The position numbers and the translations under genes are program-made. A stretch of 8,906 bases of DNA from Chryseobacterium sp. UBA6632 (GTDB lineage Bacteria > Bacteroidota > Bacteroidia > Flavobacteriales > Weeksellaceae). The DNA lies in assembly GCA_002455915.1 (NCBI GenBank), contig DKLU01000012.1, positions 1 through 8,906 of the forward strand. The letters run 5' to 3'. Below, in pieces: positions 1-6,698 of the stretch (positions are counted from its first letter, which is position 1; every line of letters begins with the position of its first letter). The notes under the pieces were generated by a model. The model did not search any database. It was not told the DNA's origin and saw nothing but the letters and a program-made list of their open reading frames with translations.

Positions 1-41
1 AATTTCAGACTTTTATTGAAATATTAGAAAATATCACAAAG

Positions 42-70
42 TTTGTCATCCTGTTAAGGATCTAAATTCG
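42..70 (+). promoter_or_regulatory. Candidate Bacteroidota-type promoter of the hydroxyacid dehydrogenase gene
   Basis: TTTG at 42-45 is followed, after 17 bp, by TAAATTCG at 63-70. This matches the Bacteroidota vegetative pattern (TTTG, 17-19 bp, TAnnTTTG) with one mismatch, C for T at position 69. Transcription would start near 76-78, leaving a leader of about 14 bases before the ATG at 91. The spacer also holds a small palindrome (48-61, ATCCT-GTTA-AGGAT) that could be an operator or the remnant of a dispersed repeat. The assignment rests only on the pattern match. Confidence 0.4.
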
Positions 71-90
71 AATCTTTTAATTTTAATATA

Positions 91-1020
91 ATGAAAATCC
101 TCCTTTTAGATAAAAACCATCCATTAATTACCGAACAGCTTTTAGCGAAAAACTTTATTTTGGAAGAAGATTTTACGTCTTCTTATGATGAGGTTTGTGC
201 TAAAATCGAAAACTATGACGGAATTATCATCCGAAGCAGAATCCCTTTGGATAAAAACTTTTTAGAACAAGCTAAAAATCTAAAATTTATAGCCAGAGTA
301 GGAGCTGGAATGGAAAATATTGATATTCCTGTGGCTGAAAAATTGGGAATTCAACTGATTAATTCACCAGAAGGAAACAGAGATTCTGTAGCAGAGCACG
401 TTGTCGGAATGTTGCTGATTTTAATGAACCGATTATTCATTGCTTCTCAGGAAGTAAAAAACGGAATTTGGCTTCGTGAAGAAAACCGCGGTGATGAATT
501 ACTAGGAAAAACTGTTGGACTTATCGGTTACGGAAACATGGGAAAGGCTACGGCTAAAAGGCTTTCTGGCTTTGGCTGTAAAGTGATTTTTCATGATATT
601 TTGCCTAATCTTTCGGATGAATTTGCAACGCAGGTTTCTTTGGAAGAGTTAAAAGAAAAAGCTGAGGTTCTAAGTTTACACATTCCGATGACGGAAGAAA
701 CTCGTTATTTGATAGATTCGACATTTATTGCTGAAATGAAAAATGATTTCTATTTTGTAAATACCGCAAGAGGAAAAAATGTTGAAACCAAAAGTTTAGT
801 TGAAGCCTTGAAATCCAGGAAAGTAAAAGGTGCTTGTCTTGATGTTTTGGAATACGAAAAATCGTCTTTTGAAAATCTGGAAACTGAAAACGAAGATTTA
901 AAATATCTTTTAGCATCCGAAAAAGCAATTGTTACTCCACATATTGCAGGTTGGACGGTTCAGAGTAAAGAAAAACTGGCGCAGGTGATTGTTGATAAGA
1001 TTGTGGCACAGTTCACGTAA
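91..1020 (+). CDS. D-2-hydroxyacid dehydrogenase (short phosphoglycerate-dehydrogenase-like form)
   Basis: This is a 309-residue cytosolic NAD-dependent oxidoreductase that interconverts a D-2-hydroxyacid and its 2-keto acid. The Rossmann glycine motif G146-Y-G148-N-M-G151 is followed by D169, which suits NAD rather than NADP. The family's catalytic triad is visible as R227 (in NTARG), E256 and H284 (in TPHIAG). The substrate-binding signature VGAGMENID is at about 70-78. The length equals the two-domain short form; there is no C-terminal ACT domain as in long SerA enzymes, so serine feedback through ACT is not expected. The ATG at 91 is the natural start, because the protein begins directly with the first beta strand (MKILLLD). 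Closest known relatives are 3-phosphoglycerate dehydrogenases, but no serC or serB lies beside it, so the substrate (3-phosphoglycerate, glycerate or another hydroxyacid) is open. It stands alone, 123 bp before the next gene's likely start. Confidence 0.9.
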   Translation: MKILLLDKNHPLITEQLLAKNFILEEDFTSSYDEVCAKIENYDGIIIRSRIPLDKNFLEQAKNLKFIARVGAGMENIDIPVAEKLGIQLINSPEGNRDSVAEHVVGMLLILMNRLFIASQEVKNGIWLREENRGDELLGKTVGLIGYGNMGKATAKRLSGFGCKVIFHDILPNLSDEFATQVSLEELKEKAEVLSLHIPMTEETRYLIDSTFIAEMKNDFYFVNTARGKNVETKSLVEALKSRKVKGACLDVLEYEKSSFENLETENEDLKYLLASEKAIVTPHIAGWTVQSKEKLAQVIVDKIVAQFT

Positions 1021-1143
1021 TTAAAGCAATCTATATTTTGTTTTTTATCGTTTTCTTTATTTTATGTTAAATAATTCATAATATACATTCAATACTAAAT
1101 ATTTATTTTGAGTTTTATTAAATTGCCGCTCATTTTGAAATTC

Positions 1144-2406
1144 ATGAGGATGCGTAATTTTGTACTTGCTTTATCTGCTTTTTTTGTCATTTTTTCCTGC
1201 AAAAATAAATCGGAAACTAAAGAAAATATCACTGAAAATAAGACTTCACTTCCTAATTACGGAAATGTAGATTTGGATAAGGTTTTTACAAAACAAGATG
1301 ATGTGCTTTCGGATAAAGCTTCCATGGTTCGATATATCGATCAGTATTACAAAAAAGTATGGGAAGGAAGCGACTTGAGCGGCGGAATTTTGGTGGCAAA
1401 AGGTGACGATATACTGTATGAAAATTACAGAGGATTCGGAAGAGAAGGAAACCAAATGCCGATTGATAAAAATACGCCTTTACATGTCGCTTCAGTTTCG
1501 AAAACAATGACGGCAATGGCAATGATGAAATTGATCGAAGCCGGAAAAATAAAACTTAGCGATCATTTAACGCAATTCTTTCCAGGATTTCCTTATCCTA
1601 ATGTAACGGTTCAGAGTTTGTTGTCGCAAAGAAGCGGTCTTCCGAAATACGAGCATTTTATTACGAATATTAAACCCGCTCCGGCAGAACTTTCAAAGCC
1701 GTTTATCACGAATGAGGACGTTTTAAACATGATCATAAAATATAAGCCTGAATTGGCAAGAGAAACCAACACAGGATTCATGTATTGTAATACTAATTTT
1801 GCGTTATTGGCTTTATTGGTCGAAAAAGTAACCAAAATGCCTTTTCCTCAGGCGATGAAAGAGATGGTTTTCGAACCGCTGAAAATGAATCATTCTTATA
1901 TTTTTCAGGAAAAAGATATTCCAACGGCTTCTCAGTCTTTCTATTATGGAAGAGGAAAATTATATCCTTTGGATAGACTTGATTTAATCTACGGTGATAA
2001 AAATGTATATACAACGCCGAGAGATTTGTTTAATTTTTCTAAAGCCATGTTCTCGAAAGATTTCTTAAAACCTGAATTGATGCAAATGGTTTTTGAACCT
2101 TACAGCAACGAAAAAGCTGGAATGAATAATTACGGTTTAGGTTTCAGAATGAAAATTTTTGATAATGGTGAAAAACTGACTTACCACAATGGTTGGTGGC
2201 ACGGGACAAATTCTGTGTTTGCCCATTTGCTAAAGTCGAAAGTGACCATCGTTGCCATCGGAAACAAATATTCCAACAGAGTGTATACGGCGCTTGCTTT
2301 GTCAGGATTGTTTGAAGATTTTCCGGTGCAGAAAGATAAGCTTCACAGCGTAATGAACGATAATAAAGATACTTTGAGCAGCCAACATGAAGTTTATGGA
2401 GAATAA
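1144..2406 (+). CDS. Serine hydrolase lipoprotein, beta-lactamase/PBP-like family (PF00144)
   Basis: This is a predicted exported serine hydrolase of 420 residues. The N-terminus MRMRNFVLALSAFFVIFSC is a lipoprotein signal peptide ending in a lipobox with the lipidated Cys at residue 19, then a Lys/Glu-rich tether. The active-site motifs of the class C beta-lactamase/DD-peptidase fold are present in order: S117-V-S-K120 (SxxK nucleophile and base), Y214-C-N216 (YxN) and H348-N-G350 (replacing KTG, as in esterase-type members). The reading frame is open from a TTG at 1108, but the 12 extra residues would bury the signal peptide, so the ATG at 1144 is preferred (ATG at 1150 is also possible). 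The family covers peptidases, esterases and amidases acting on the cell wall or small substrates. Beta-lactam resistance cannot be concluded. The stop lies 25 bp before the next lipoprotein gene, suggesting an operon. Confidence 0.87.
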   Translation: MRMRNFVLALSAFFVIFSCKNKSETKENITENKTSLPNYGNVDLDKVFTKQDDVLSDKASMVRYIDQYYKKVWEGSDLSGGILVAKGDDILYENYRGFGREGNQMPIDKNTPLHVASVSKTMTAMAMMKLIEAGKIKLSDHLTQFFPGFPYPNVTVQSLLSQRSGLPKYEHFITNIKPAPAELSKPFITNEDVLNMIIKYKPELARETNTGFMYCNTNFALLALLVEKVTKMPFPQAMKEMVFEPLKMNHSYIFQEKDIPTASQSFYYGRGKLYPLDRLDLIYGDKNVYTTPRDLFNFSKAMFSKDFLKPELMQMVFEPYSNEKAGMNNYGLGFRMKIFDNGEKLTYHNGWWHGTNSVFAHLLKSKVTIVAIGNKYSNRVYTALALSGLFEDFPVQKDKLHSVMNDNKDTLSSQHEVYGE

Positions 2407-2431
2407 TGTTTATTTTTGCTTAAACATATTC

Positions 2432-4213
2432 ATGAAGAGATTTCTTTTATTTATCATATTGGCTTTTCTTGTGCAGTCTTGTGCAAGAGTGGGTTCGCCT
2501 GTCGGTGGGCCTAAAGATTCTATTGCTCCGAAATTTTTAAGTTCAAATATCGACACCACCAGAATTAATGTTTCACGAAATATTCGTGAGCTTCGTCTGG
2601 ATTTTGACGAATATGTGACACTTAAAGACATCAATAAAAACTTAATTATTTCACCTCCGATTCAGAAAATCAAACGTATTTTACCTTCAGGAATTGCAAA
2701 TAAATACGTTCTGATTCAGTGGGAAGATACATTGCAGGCAAATACAACGTATAACTTCAATTTTGGAAATTCGATTTCAGATAATAATGAAGCGAATGTG
2801 TTGCCTTATTTCAACTTTGCATTTTCTACGGGAGATAAGTTGGATGATTTGTACATCAGTGGTGAAGTTAAGGATGCTTTAAACACAAAAAAACAGACCG
2901 CCACGACTGAAAATAAACTGGTGGTAGGTTTGTATCAGGTAAAAGATACCATCAATTATAAGCAAAAACCATATTATATCACTAAAGTTGATACGGATGG
3001 TTATTATGAACTGAATTATTTGTCCCCGGGAAAATACAAAATTATTGCCTTTGAAGATGAAAACAGCAATTCGGTGTATGATCCGGGGAAAGAAAAAGTA
3101 GGTTTCCAGAAAGATCCTATTGAGATTACAGATAAATCGGTTTCAGGATTGAAATTGAAAGTTTATCCTTCGAAAAAGCCTTTGAAATATGGTGAAATGA
3201 AAGAAGTTCCGGGCGGAATTCTCATGACTTTTGAAGGTCATCCGAATGATGTGAAAGTTCTTTCCTTAAATGATAAAATTCAGGATTATAAAGTAACGCA
3301 TACACCAAAATCAGATTCGATAAAGATTTGGTTTGATGCAGTTAAAGATAAAGTAGGGCAGGAGACTACGGAAAATTTGAAATTTAGCTATGATGTTGAT
3401 AAAAAGCAGGATACAGTTTCTGTTTTCTATAAATACAATGCTAAAAACAAAATGACGTTGTCTAACAACGATGGAAATCTTCTTCCTCCGAAAACAAATT
3501 TTAAAATCACTTCAAACTATATTATCAATAAAATTGAACCTGAAAAATGGACGTTGAAGAGTGACAGTTTAATGACTCACACTTTCACGGCTAAAATTTC
3601 AGAAACAAACCCTTATCAGGTATTAATTCAATCAGATTTTGAAGTGGGGAAAAAATATCAGTTAACGGTTCCAAGTAAAACAGTTTCTTCGTTTTATGAC
3701 AGAACCGCAGATCCTTATCGTTTCGATTTTGAAGCCGATAAAGTGGAAAATTACGGAAGCTTAACCTTCAAACTTCAAAACAGACCTGATGCAAGCTATT
3801 GGATTCAGTTATTAGATTCTTCGGAAAAAGTACTGTATCAAAAATATGTAAATGCAGACGAGGTGAAATTTGATATTCTGAAACCTGCGGAATATGTCGT
3901 AAGAATTTTAGTTGATAACAACGGAAATAAATACTGGGACGAAGCTGATTTTGAGCATGATATATTTGCGGAAGACTCTTTTGTGTATTATAAAACAGCC
4001 ATTGTAAAGCAGCTTTGGGACTCTGTAGAAACCTGGGATTTGAAAGATACGCGAACTTTGGATAATCCTAAAGGAACGGTAGCTCCAACTCCGGCTCCTC
4101 CAACTCCTGCGGATACAAAAAATGATGAAGAACCAGAAAGTAAACCGGTTTTAAAAGATTCTAACGCGACATCACTTAAATCGAATACGGCAGTGGTAAC
4201 GCCTGTAAAATAA
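2432..4213 (+). CDS. Ig-like (Big_5-type) domain lipoprotein with duplicated Asp/Asn-loop domains
   Basis: This is a predicted outer-membrane or periplasmic lipoprotein of 593 residues. MKRFLLFIILAFLVQSC is a signal peptide with lipidation at C17, followed by the GSPVGGPKDSIAPKF stretch typical of this Bacteroidota family. Residues about 27-135 form a bacterial Ig-like Big_5 domain (LRLDFDEYV core, ending in NFAFSTGD). Residues about 140-235 resemble a carboxypeptidase-regulatory or Cna-B-like beta sandwich ending in a D209-x-N211-x-N213-x3-D217 loop. A second copy of that pattern ends at D495-x-N497-x-N499-x3-D503. The tail (about 550-593) is rich in Pro, Thr, Lys and Glu and probably disordered. 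An upstream in-frame ATG at 2387 overlaps the preceding gene and would put 15 residues before the signal peptide, so ATG 2432 is chosen. No catalytic residues were found; a structural or scaffold role is inferred. The haem-binding-domain gene follows after 15 bp. Confidence 0.85.
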   Translation: MKRFLLFIILAFLVQSCARVGSPVGGPKDSIAPKFLSSNIDTTRINVSRNIRELRLDFDEYVTLKDINKNLIISPPIQKIKRILPSGIANKYVLIQWEDTLQANTTYNFNFGNSISDNNEANVLPYFNFAFSTGDKLDDLYISGEVKDALNTKKQTATTENKLVVGLYQVKDTINYKQKPYYITKVDTDGYYELNYLSPGKYKIIAFEDENSNSVYDPGKEKVGFQKDPIEITDKSVSGLKLKVYPSKKPLKYGEMKEVPGGILMTFEGHPNDVKVLSLNDKIQDYKVTHTPKSDSIKIWFDAVKDKVGQETTENLKFSYDVDKKQDTVSVFYKYNAKNKMTLSNNDGNLLPPKTNFKITSNYIINKIEPEKWTLKSDSLMTHTFTAKISETNPYQVLIQSDFEVGKKYQLTVPSKTVSSFYDRTADPYRFDFEADKVENYGSLTFKLQNRPDASYWIQLLDSSEKVLYQKYVNADEVKFDILKPAEYVVRILVDNNGNKYWDEADFEHDIFAEDSFVYYKTAIVKQLWDSVETWDLKDTRTLDNPKGTVAPTPAPPTPADTKNDEEPESKPVLKDSNATSLKSNTAVVTPVK

Positions 4214-4228
4214 TATAAGTAATCTGAG

Positions 4229-4687
4229 ATGAAGACGGCAAAGAAGATTGTATTTTGGACGTTGGTTGCATTTGCGTTGATTCAGTTTATTCCTATTGAC
4301 AGAACGAATCAACCGATCGATCATAAGGTAAATTTTGTTGAAATTAAAAATACGCCGCCCAAAATTGCAGGATTATTGAAATCTGCCTGTTACGATTGCC
4401 ATTCCAACGAAACGGTTTACCCTAAATATGCCTATATCGCGCCTATTTCATGGTCTGTTAAAAGTCATGTGAATGATGGAAGAGCACGTTTGAATTTTTC
4501 AATTTGGGGCACTTATAATAAAGAATTAAAGGAAAATATGCTGGGTAATGCCATGGAGGCACTTCACCATAAAACAATGCCGATGCCGGGCTATATTGTC
4601 TATCATAAAGAAGCTAACTTAACGGAAGCAGAAAGAACATTGCTTAGCAAGTATTTTGAGCAAATGCTGACTTCCAAGACGTATTAA
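4229..4687 (+). CDS. Haem-binding domain protein, membrane-anchored mono-haem c-type cytochrome-like (PF14376 type)
   Basis: This is a 152-residue protein with one hydrophobic N-terminal segment (about 7-22), which is an uncleaved anchor or signal that would place the rest in the periplasm. C54-Y-D-C57-H58 is a CxxCH covalent haem c attachment site with H58 as the proximal ligand. M117 or M119 in the MPMPGY motif is a good candidate for the distal ligand. The block from the CxxCH through YPKYAYIAPISW to W93 is characteristic of the Haem_bd family, widespread in Bacteroidota. The likely role is electron transfer or haem-dependent sensing at the inner membrane, but the partner is unknown. It begins 15 bp after the Ig-like lipoprotein stop with no visible promoter between, so co-transcription is likely. 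It is the last gene before the convergent terminator. Confidence 0.88.
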   Translation: MKTAKKIVFWTLVAFALIQFIPIDRTNQPIDHKVNFVEIKNTPPKIAGLLKSACYDCHSNETVYPKYAYIAPISWSVKSHVNDGRARLNFSIWGTYNKELKENMLGNAMEALHHKTMPMPGYIVYHKEANLTEAERTLLSKYFEQMLTSKTY

Positions 4688-4708
4688 ATTATTAAGATTT
4701 AAATAAAA

Positions 4709-4777
4709 AACTCTCGCAGATTTTACAGAAAAACAAAGATTATAATATCTTGTTGATCCGCAAAATCTGCGAGAGTT
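4709..4777. terminator. Convergent-gene inverted repeat, probable bidirectional terminator or REP-like element
   Basis: Two perfectly complementary 16 bp arms, AACTCTCGCAGATTTT at 4709-4724 and AAAATCTGCGAGAGTT at 4762-4777, are separated by 37 bp. An A-rich run (4701-4710) lies on the left and a T-rich run (4776-4785) on the right, so each strand ends in a U-rich stretch after the stem. It sits in the 105 bp gap between the stops of the haem-protein and NUDIX genes, where both transcripts must end. The loop is unusually long for an intrinsic terminator, although AAGAT/ATCTT (4736-4740, 4747-4751) could form a small inner hairpin. The GC-richer arms in AT-rich surroundings also suit a dispersed palindromic repeat. 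Confidence 0.6.
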
Positions 4778-4792
4778 ATATTTTTAGTAGAT

Positions 4793-5308
4793 TTAAATAT
4801 TCTTCAAATACATTCCAAAAAACGTTTTCTGAGAATCAAAAGCAAGATCCTCAAGATCTAATTCTTTTAAAGGAATCCAGATCGCTTCGGAAATTTCCGA
4901 AAGCTCAAGATTGACCTCAAACTTCTCTGAAACATTGTATTCATAAAACAAATCAATCGTATTGTAATCGATTTCTTTGTATTGATAAATGTTTGGAAGG
5001 CTTGTTAAATACTTTAAATTTGAAATATCGATATCCAATTGTAATTCTTCAAAAAGCTCACGTTTACACGTTTCTTCAGCACTTTCTTTTGGGTCTACAA
5101 AACCTCCGGCAAGATCTAGTTTTCCCTTTTTAGGATCGCGATTTCTTCTGGTAAGATAAATTTCGTCACCACATCTTATGACAACCGCTACAGCACCTGC
5201 CACGTTGTTATAAAGGCTGAAATTACAATTCGGGCAGCTCCATTTTTTTTCGCCATCCCAATGTAGGTTTTCTTCGCCGCAACTTGGGCAATATTTCAAT
5301 ATTTTCAT
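4793..5308 (-). CDS. NUDIX hydrolase with N-terminal zinc ribbon
   Basis: This is a 171-residue cytosolic pyrophosphohydrolase acting on nucleoside diphosphate-X compounds. A four-cysteine zinc ribbon (C7, C10, C25, C28) precedes the NUDIX domain (about 37-165). The NUDIX box runs G69, E75, R83-E84-L85, E87-E88 and L91. All metal-binding glutamates are present, but Gln90 stands where the consensus has Gly. The ribbon-plus-NUDIX layout recalls NADH pyrophosphatase (NudC), but the protein is shorter and I do not see NudC's SQPWPFPxS motif after the box, so the substrate (NADH, ADP-ribose, a damaged nucleotide or other) stays open. Its ATG overlaps the xerD stop by one base (TAATG at 5310-5306), which suggests translational coupling and places it last in the minus-strand operon. 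The inverted repeat at 4709-4777 follows 15 bp after its stop. Confidence 0.9.
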   Translation of the reverse strand: MKILKYCPSCGEENLHWDGEKKWSCPNCNFSLYNNVAGAVAVVIRCGDEIYLTRRNRDPKKGKLDLAGGFVDPKESAEETCKRELFEELQLDIDISNLKYLTSLPNIYQYKEIDYNTIDLFYEYNVSEKFEVNLELSEISEAIWIPLKELDLEDLAFDSQKTFFGMYLKNI

Positions 5309-6219
5309 TAAGCAATATTAATGTTTCTCGGGTGATAACTCAATATCACATCGCGAAGTTCTTCTGTTTTAAGATGCGTATAGATTTCCGTCGTGGTAAT
5401 GCTGGAATGACCAAGCATTTCCTGAATATAACGAAGATCTGCCCCATTTTGCAGAAGATGCGTAGCAAAAGAATGTCTGAATGTATGTGGAGATATTTTT
5501 TTGCTTACTCCCGCTTTGTCAGTCAATTCTTTTATAATTAAGAATACGATTACTCGCGACATAGATGTACCTCTGCTGTTCAGGAATAAAGTATCTTCGT
5601 ACTTTTTGTTGATCTTGTTTCTGGTACGTACTTCATCGATATAAGTTCTCAGCAATTCCGCGGTGTAATCTGCCAAAGGAACGAATCTGGTTTTATTACC
5701 TTTTCCGTTTACTTTGATGTAGTTTTCGTTGAAATTAATGTTTGAAATTTTTAAATCGATAAGTTCCGAAACACGAAGTCCACAACCGTAAAGTACTTCA
5801 ACGATGCATTGGTTTCTTTTACCCAAATCTGAATCTACTTCGATTGCGCCGATAATTTTGTTGATATCTGGCAAACTAAGTGTATCCGGAAGGTATAATC
5901 CCAATTTTGGACCTTCAAGCAAAGCTGCCGGATTGTCTTCACGATACTCATCTTCAAGTAGAAACTTAAAGAAAGCCTTTATGGAAGAGATCCACCTCGC
6001 TTGTGATCTTTCGCTGAATTTCTGTTTAGAAAGGTTGAAGATGTACTCCTGCAGATTTTCATAATCAATAGAGTCCGGACCTATATTTTCAAGGTCTTCA
6101 ACAGCGTATTCTTTTAATTTTTTGATGTCTCGTACGTAGGCGTCGAGTGTGTTTTCTGAAAAATTTCTTTCGAATCGTAGAAAAATTTCAAAATCCTTAA
6201 TCTTTTCATCCCAAGTCAT
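5308..6219 (-). CDS. xerD: Site-specific tyrosine recombinase XerD
   Basis: This is a 303-residue tyrosine recombinase. With XerC-type partners or alone it resolves chromosome dimers at dif near the terminus, in concert with FtsK. The N-terminal SAM-like core-binding domain (about 5-90) is followed by the catalytic domain. The active residues are all present: R149 (GCGLRVSEL), K173 (in GKGNK), H245-x-x-R248, H271 (LGHSS) and Y280 (nucleophile, in TTEIYTH). Length and motif spacing match the housekeeping Xer family rather than the longer integrases of phages or conjugative transposons, and no cargo, att repeats or tRNA lie nearby. XerC versus XerD cannot be fully decided by eye. The stop overlaps the NUDIX start by one base, and the start lies 6 bp after the dCMP deaminase stop, so the three genes are probably one transcript. 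Confidence 0.88.
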   Translation of the reverse strand: MTWDEKIKDFEIFLRFERNFSENTLDAYVRDIKKLKEYAVEDLENIGPDSIDYENLQEYIFNLSKQKFSERSQARWISSIKAFFKFLLEDEYREDNPAALLEGPKLGLYLPDTLSLPDINKIIGAIEVDSDLGKRNQCIVEVLYGCGLRVSELIDLKISNINFNENYIKVNGKGNKTRFVPLADYTAELLRTYIDEVRTRNKINKKYEDTLFLNSRGTSMSRVIVFLIIKELTDKAGVSKKISPHTFRHSFATHLLQNGADLRYIQEMLGHSSITTTEIYTHLKTEELRDVILSYHPRNINIA

Positions 6220-6225
6220 GTTGTG

Positions 6226-6648
6226 TTATTTTTTTAGTTCACAGTCTGATATTTGTTCTATTTCAATGTTGTGGTTTCTAAGGAACGATATTCCGTCATC
6301 GTCTGAATATTCATTAATATACACTAGTCTGGTAATTCCTGCCTGAAGAATCAGTTTACTGCATTCTTTGCACGGAGATAACGTTAAATACAACGTAGCA
6401 CCTTTTGCAGATTGTGTAGAAGCTGCCAATTTCAATATTGCATTGGCTTCTGCATGAAGTACATACCAGTGTGTTTTGCCTTCTTCATTTTCGCAACAGT
6501 TTTCGAATCCCGAAGGAGTCCCGTTGTAACCATCTGAAATAATCATCCTATCTTTTACGATAAGAGCTCCTACCTGTTTTCTTTTACAGTAGGATAGTTG
6601 TGCCCATTCCTGAGCCATTTTTAGATAAGCTTTGTCAAACTTATTCAT
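6226..6648 (-). CDS. Deoxycytidylate (dCMP) deaminase family protein
   Basis: This is a 140-residue zinc-dependent deaminase converting dCMP to dUMP, the precursor of dTMP. The zinc site is complete: H65-A-E67 (the Glu is the proton shuttle) and P92-C93-x-x-C96. The N-terminal YCKRKQVGALIVKD segment and the NGTPSGFENC stretch (about 42-51) are characteristic of the dCMP deaminase/ComEB branch rather than of tRNA or cytosine deaminases. The length is that of the short bacterial form. A role in dTTP supply is expected. Allosteric control by dCTP/dTTP, known for other family members, is not demonstrable here. It lies 6 bp upstream of xerD and 50 bp downstream of the enoyl-CoA hydratase. The 50 bp gap could hold a promoter, but I could not find a convincing one. 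Confidence 0.9.
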   Translation of the reverse strand: MNKFDKAYLKMAQEWAQLSYCKRKQVGALIVKDRMIISDGYNGTPSGFENCCENEEGKTHWYVLHAEANAILKLAASTQSAKGATLYLTLSPCKECSKLILQAGITRLVYINEYSDDDGISFLRNHNIEIEQISDCELKK

Positions 6649-6698
6649 ACCGCGGCATTGTTTTGTTTCGAAATAATTTGTATTAAGGGTGGAAGTTT

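Noticed and set aside
91..1020. Naming the dehydrogenase serA outright
   Set aside because: There is no ACT domain and no neighbouring serC or serB, and the short form is shared by glycerate and other hydroxyacid dehydrogenases.
1021..1143. Promoter for the envelope trio in this 123 bp gap
   Set aside because: TTTG at 1037-1040 with TATTTTAT at 1058-1065 has the right spacing, but the second box has two mismatches at its key end. A promoter probably exists, but I cannot place it.
1144..2406. Calling the serine hydrolase a beta-lactamase resistance gene
   Set aside because: SxxK and YxN are shared by DD-peptidases and esterases, and the third motif is HNG rather than KTG. There is no adjacent AmpR-type regulator.
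5804..6064. Plus-strand frame of 86 codons opposite xerD
   Set aside because: It is antisense to the recombinase coding sequence, Ser-rich, with no recognisable motif or promoter.
5308..6219. Tyrosine recombinase as sign of an integrative element
   Set aside because: The motifs and length are those of housekeeping Xer. It is embedded in a core-gene operon, with no tRNA, att-like direct repeats, transfer genes or phage genes around it.
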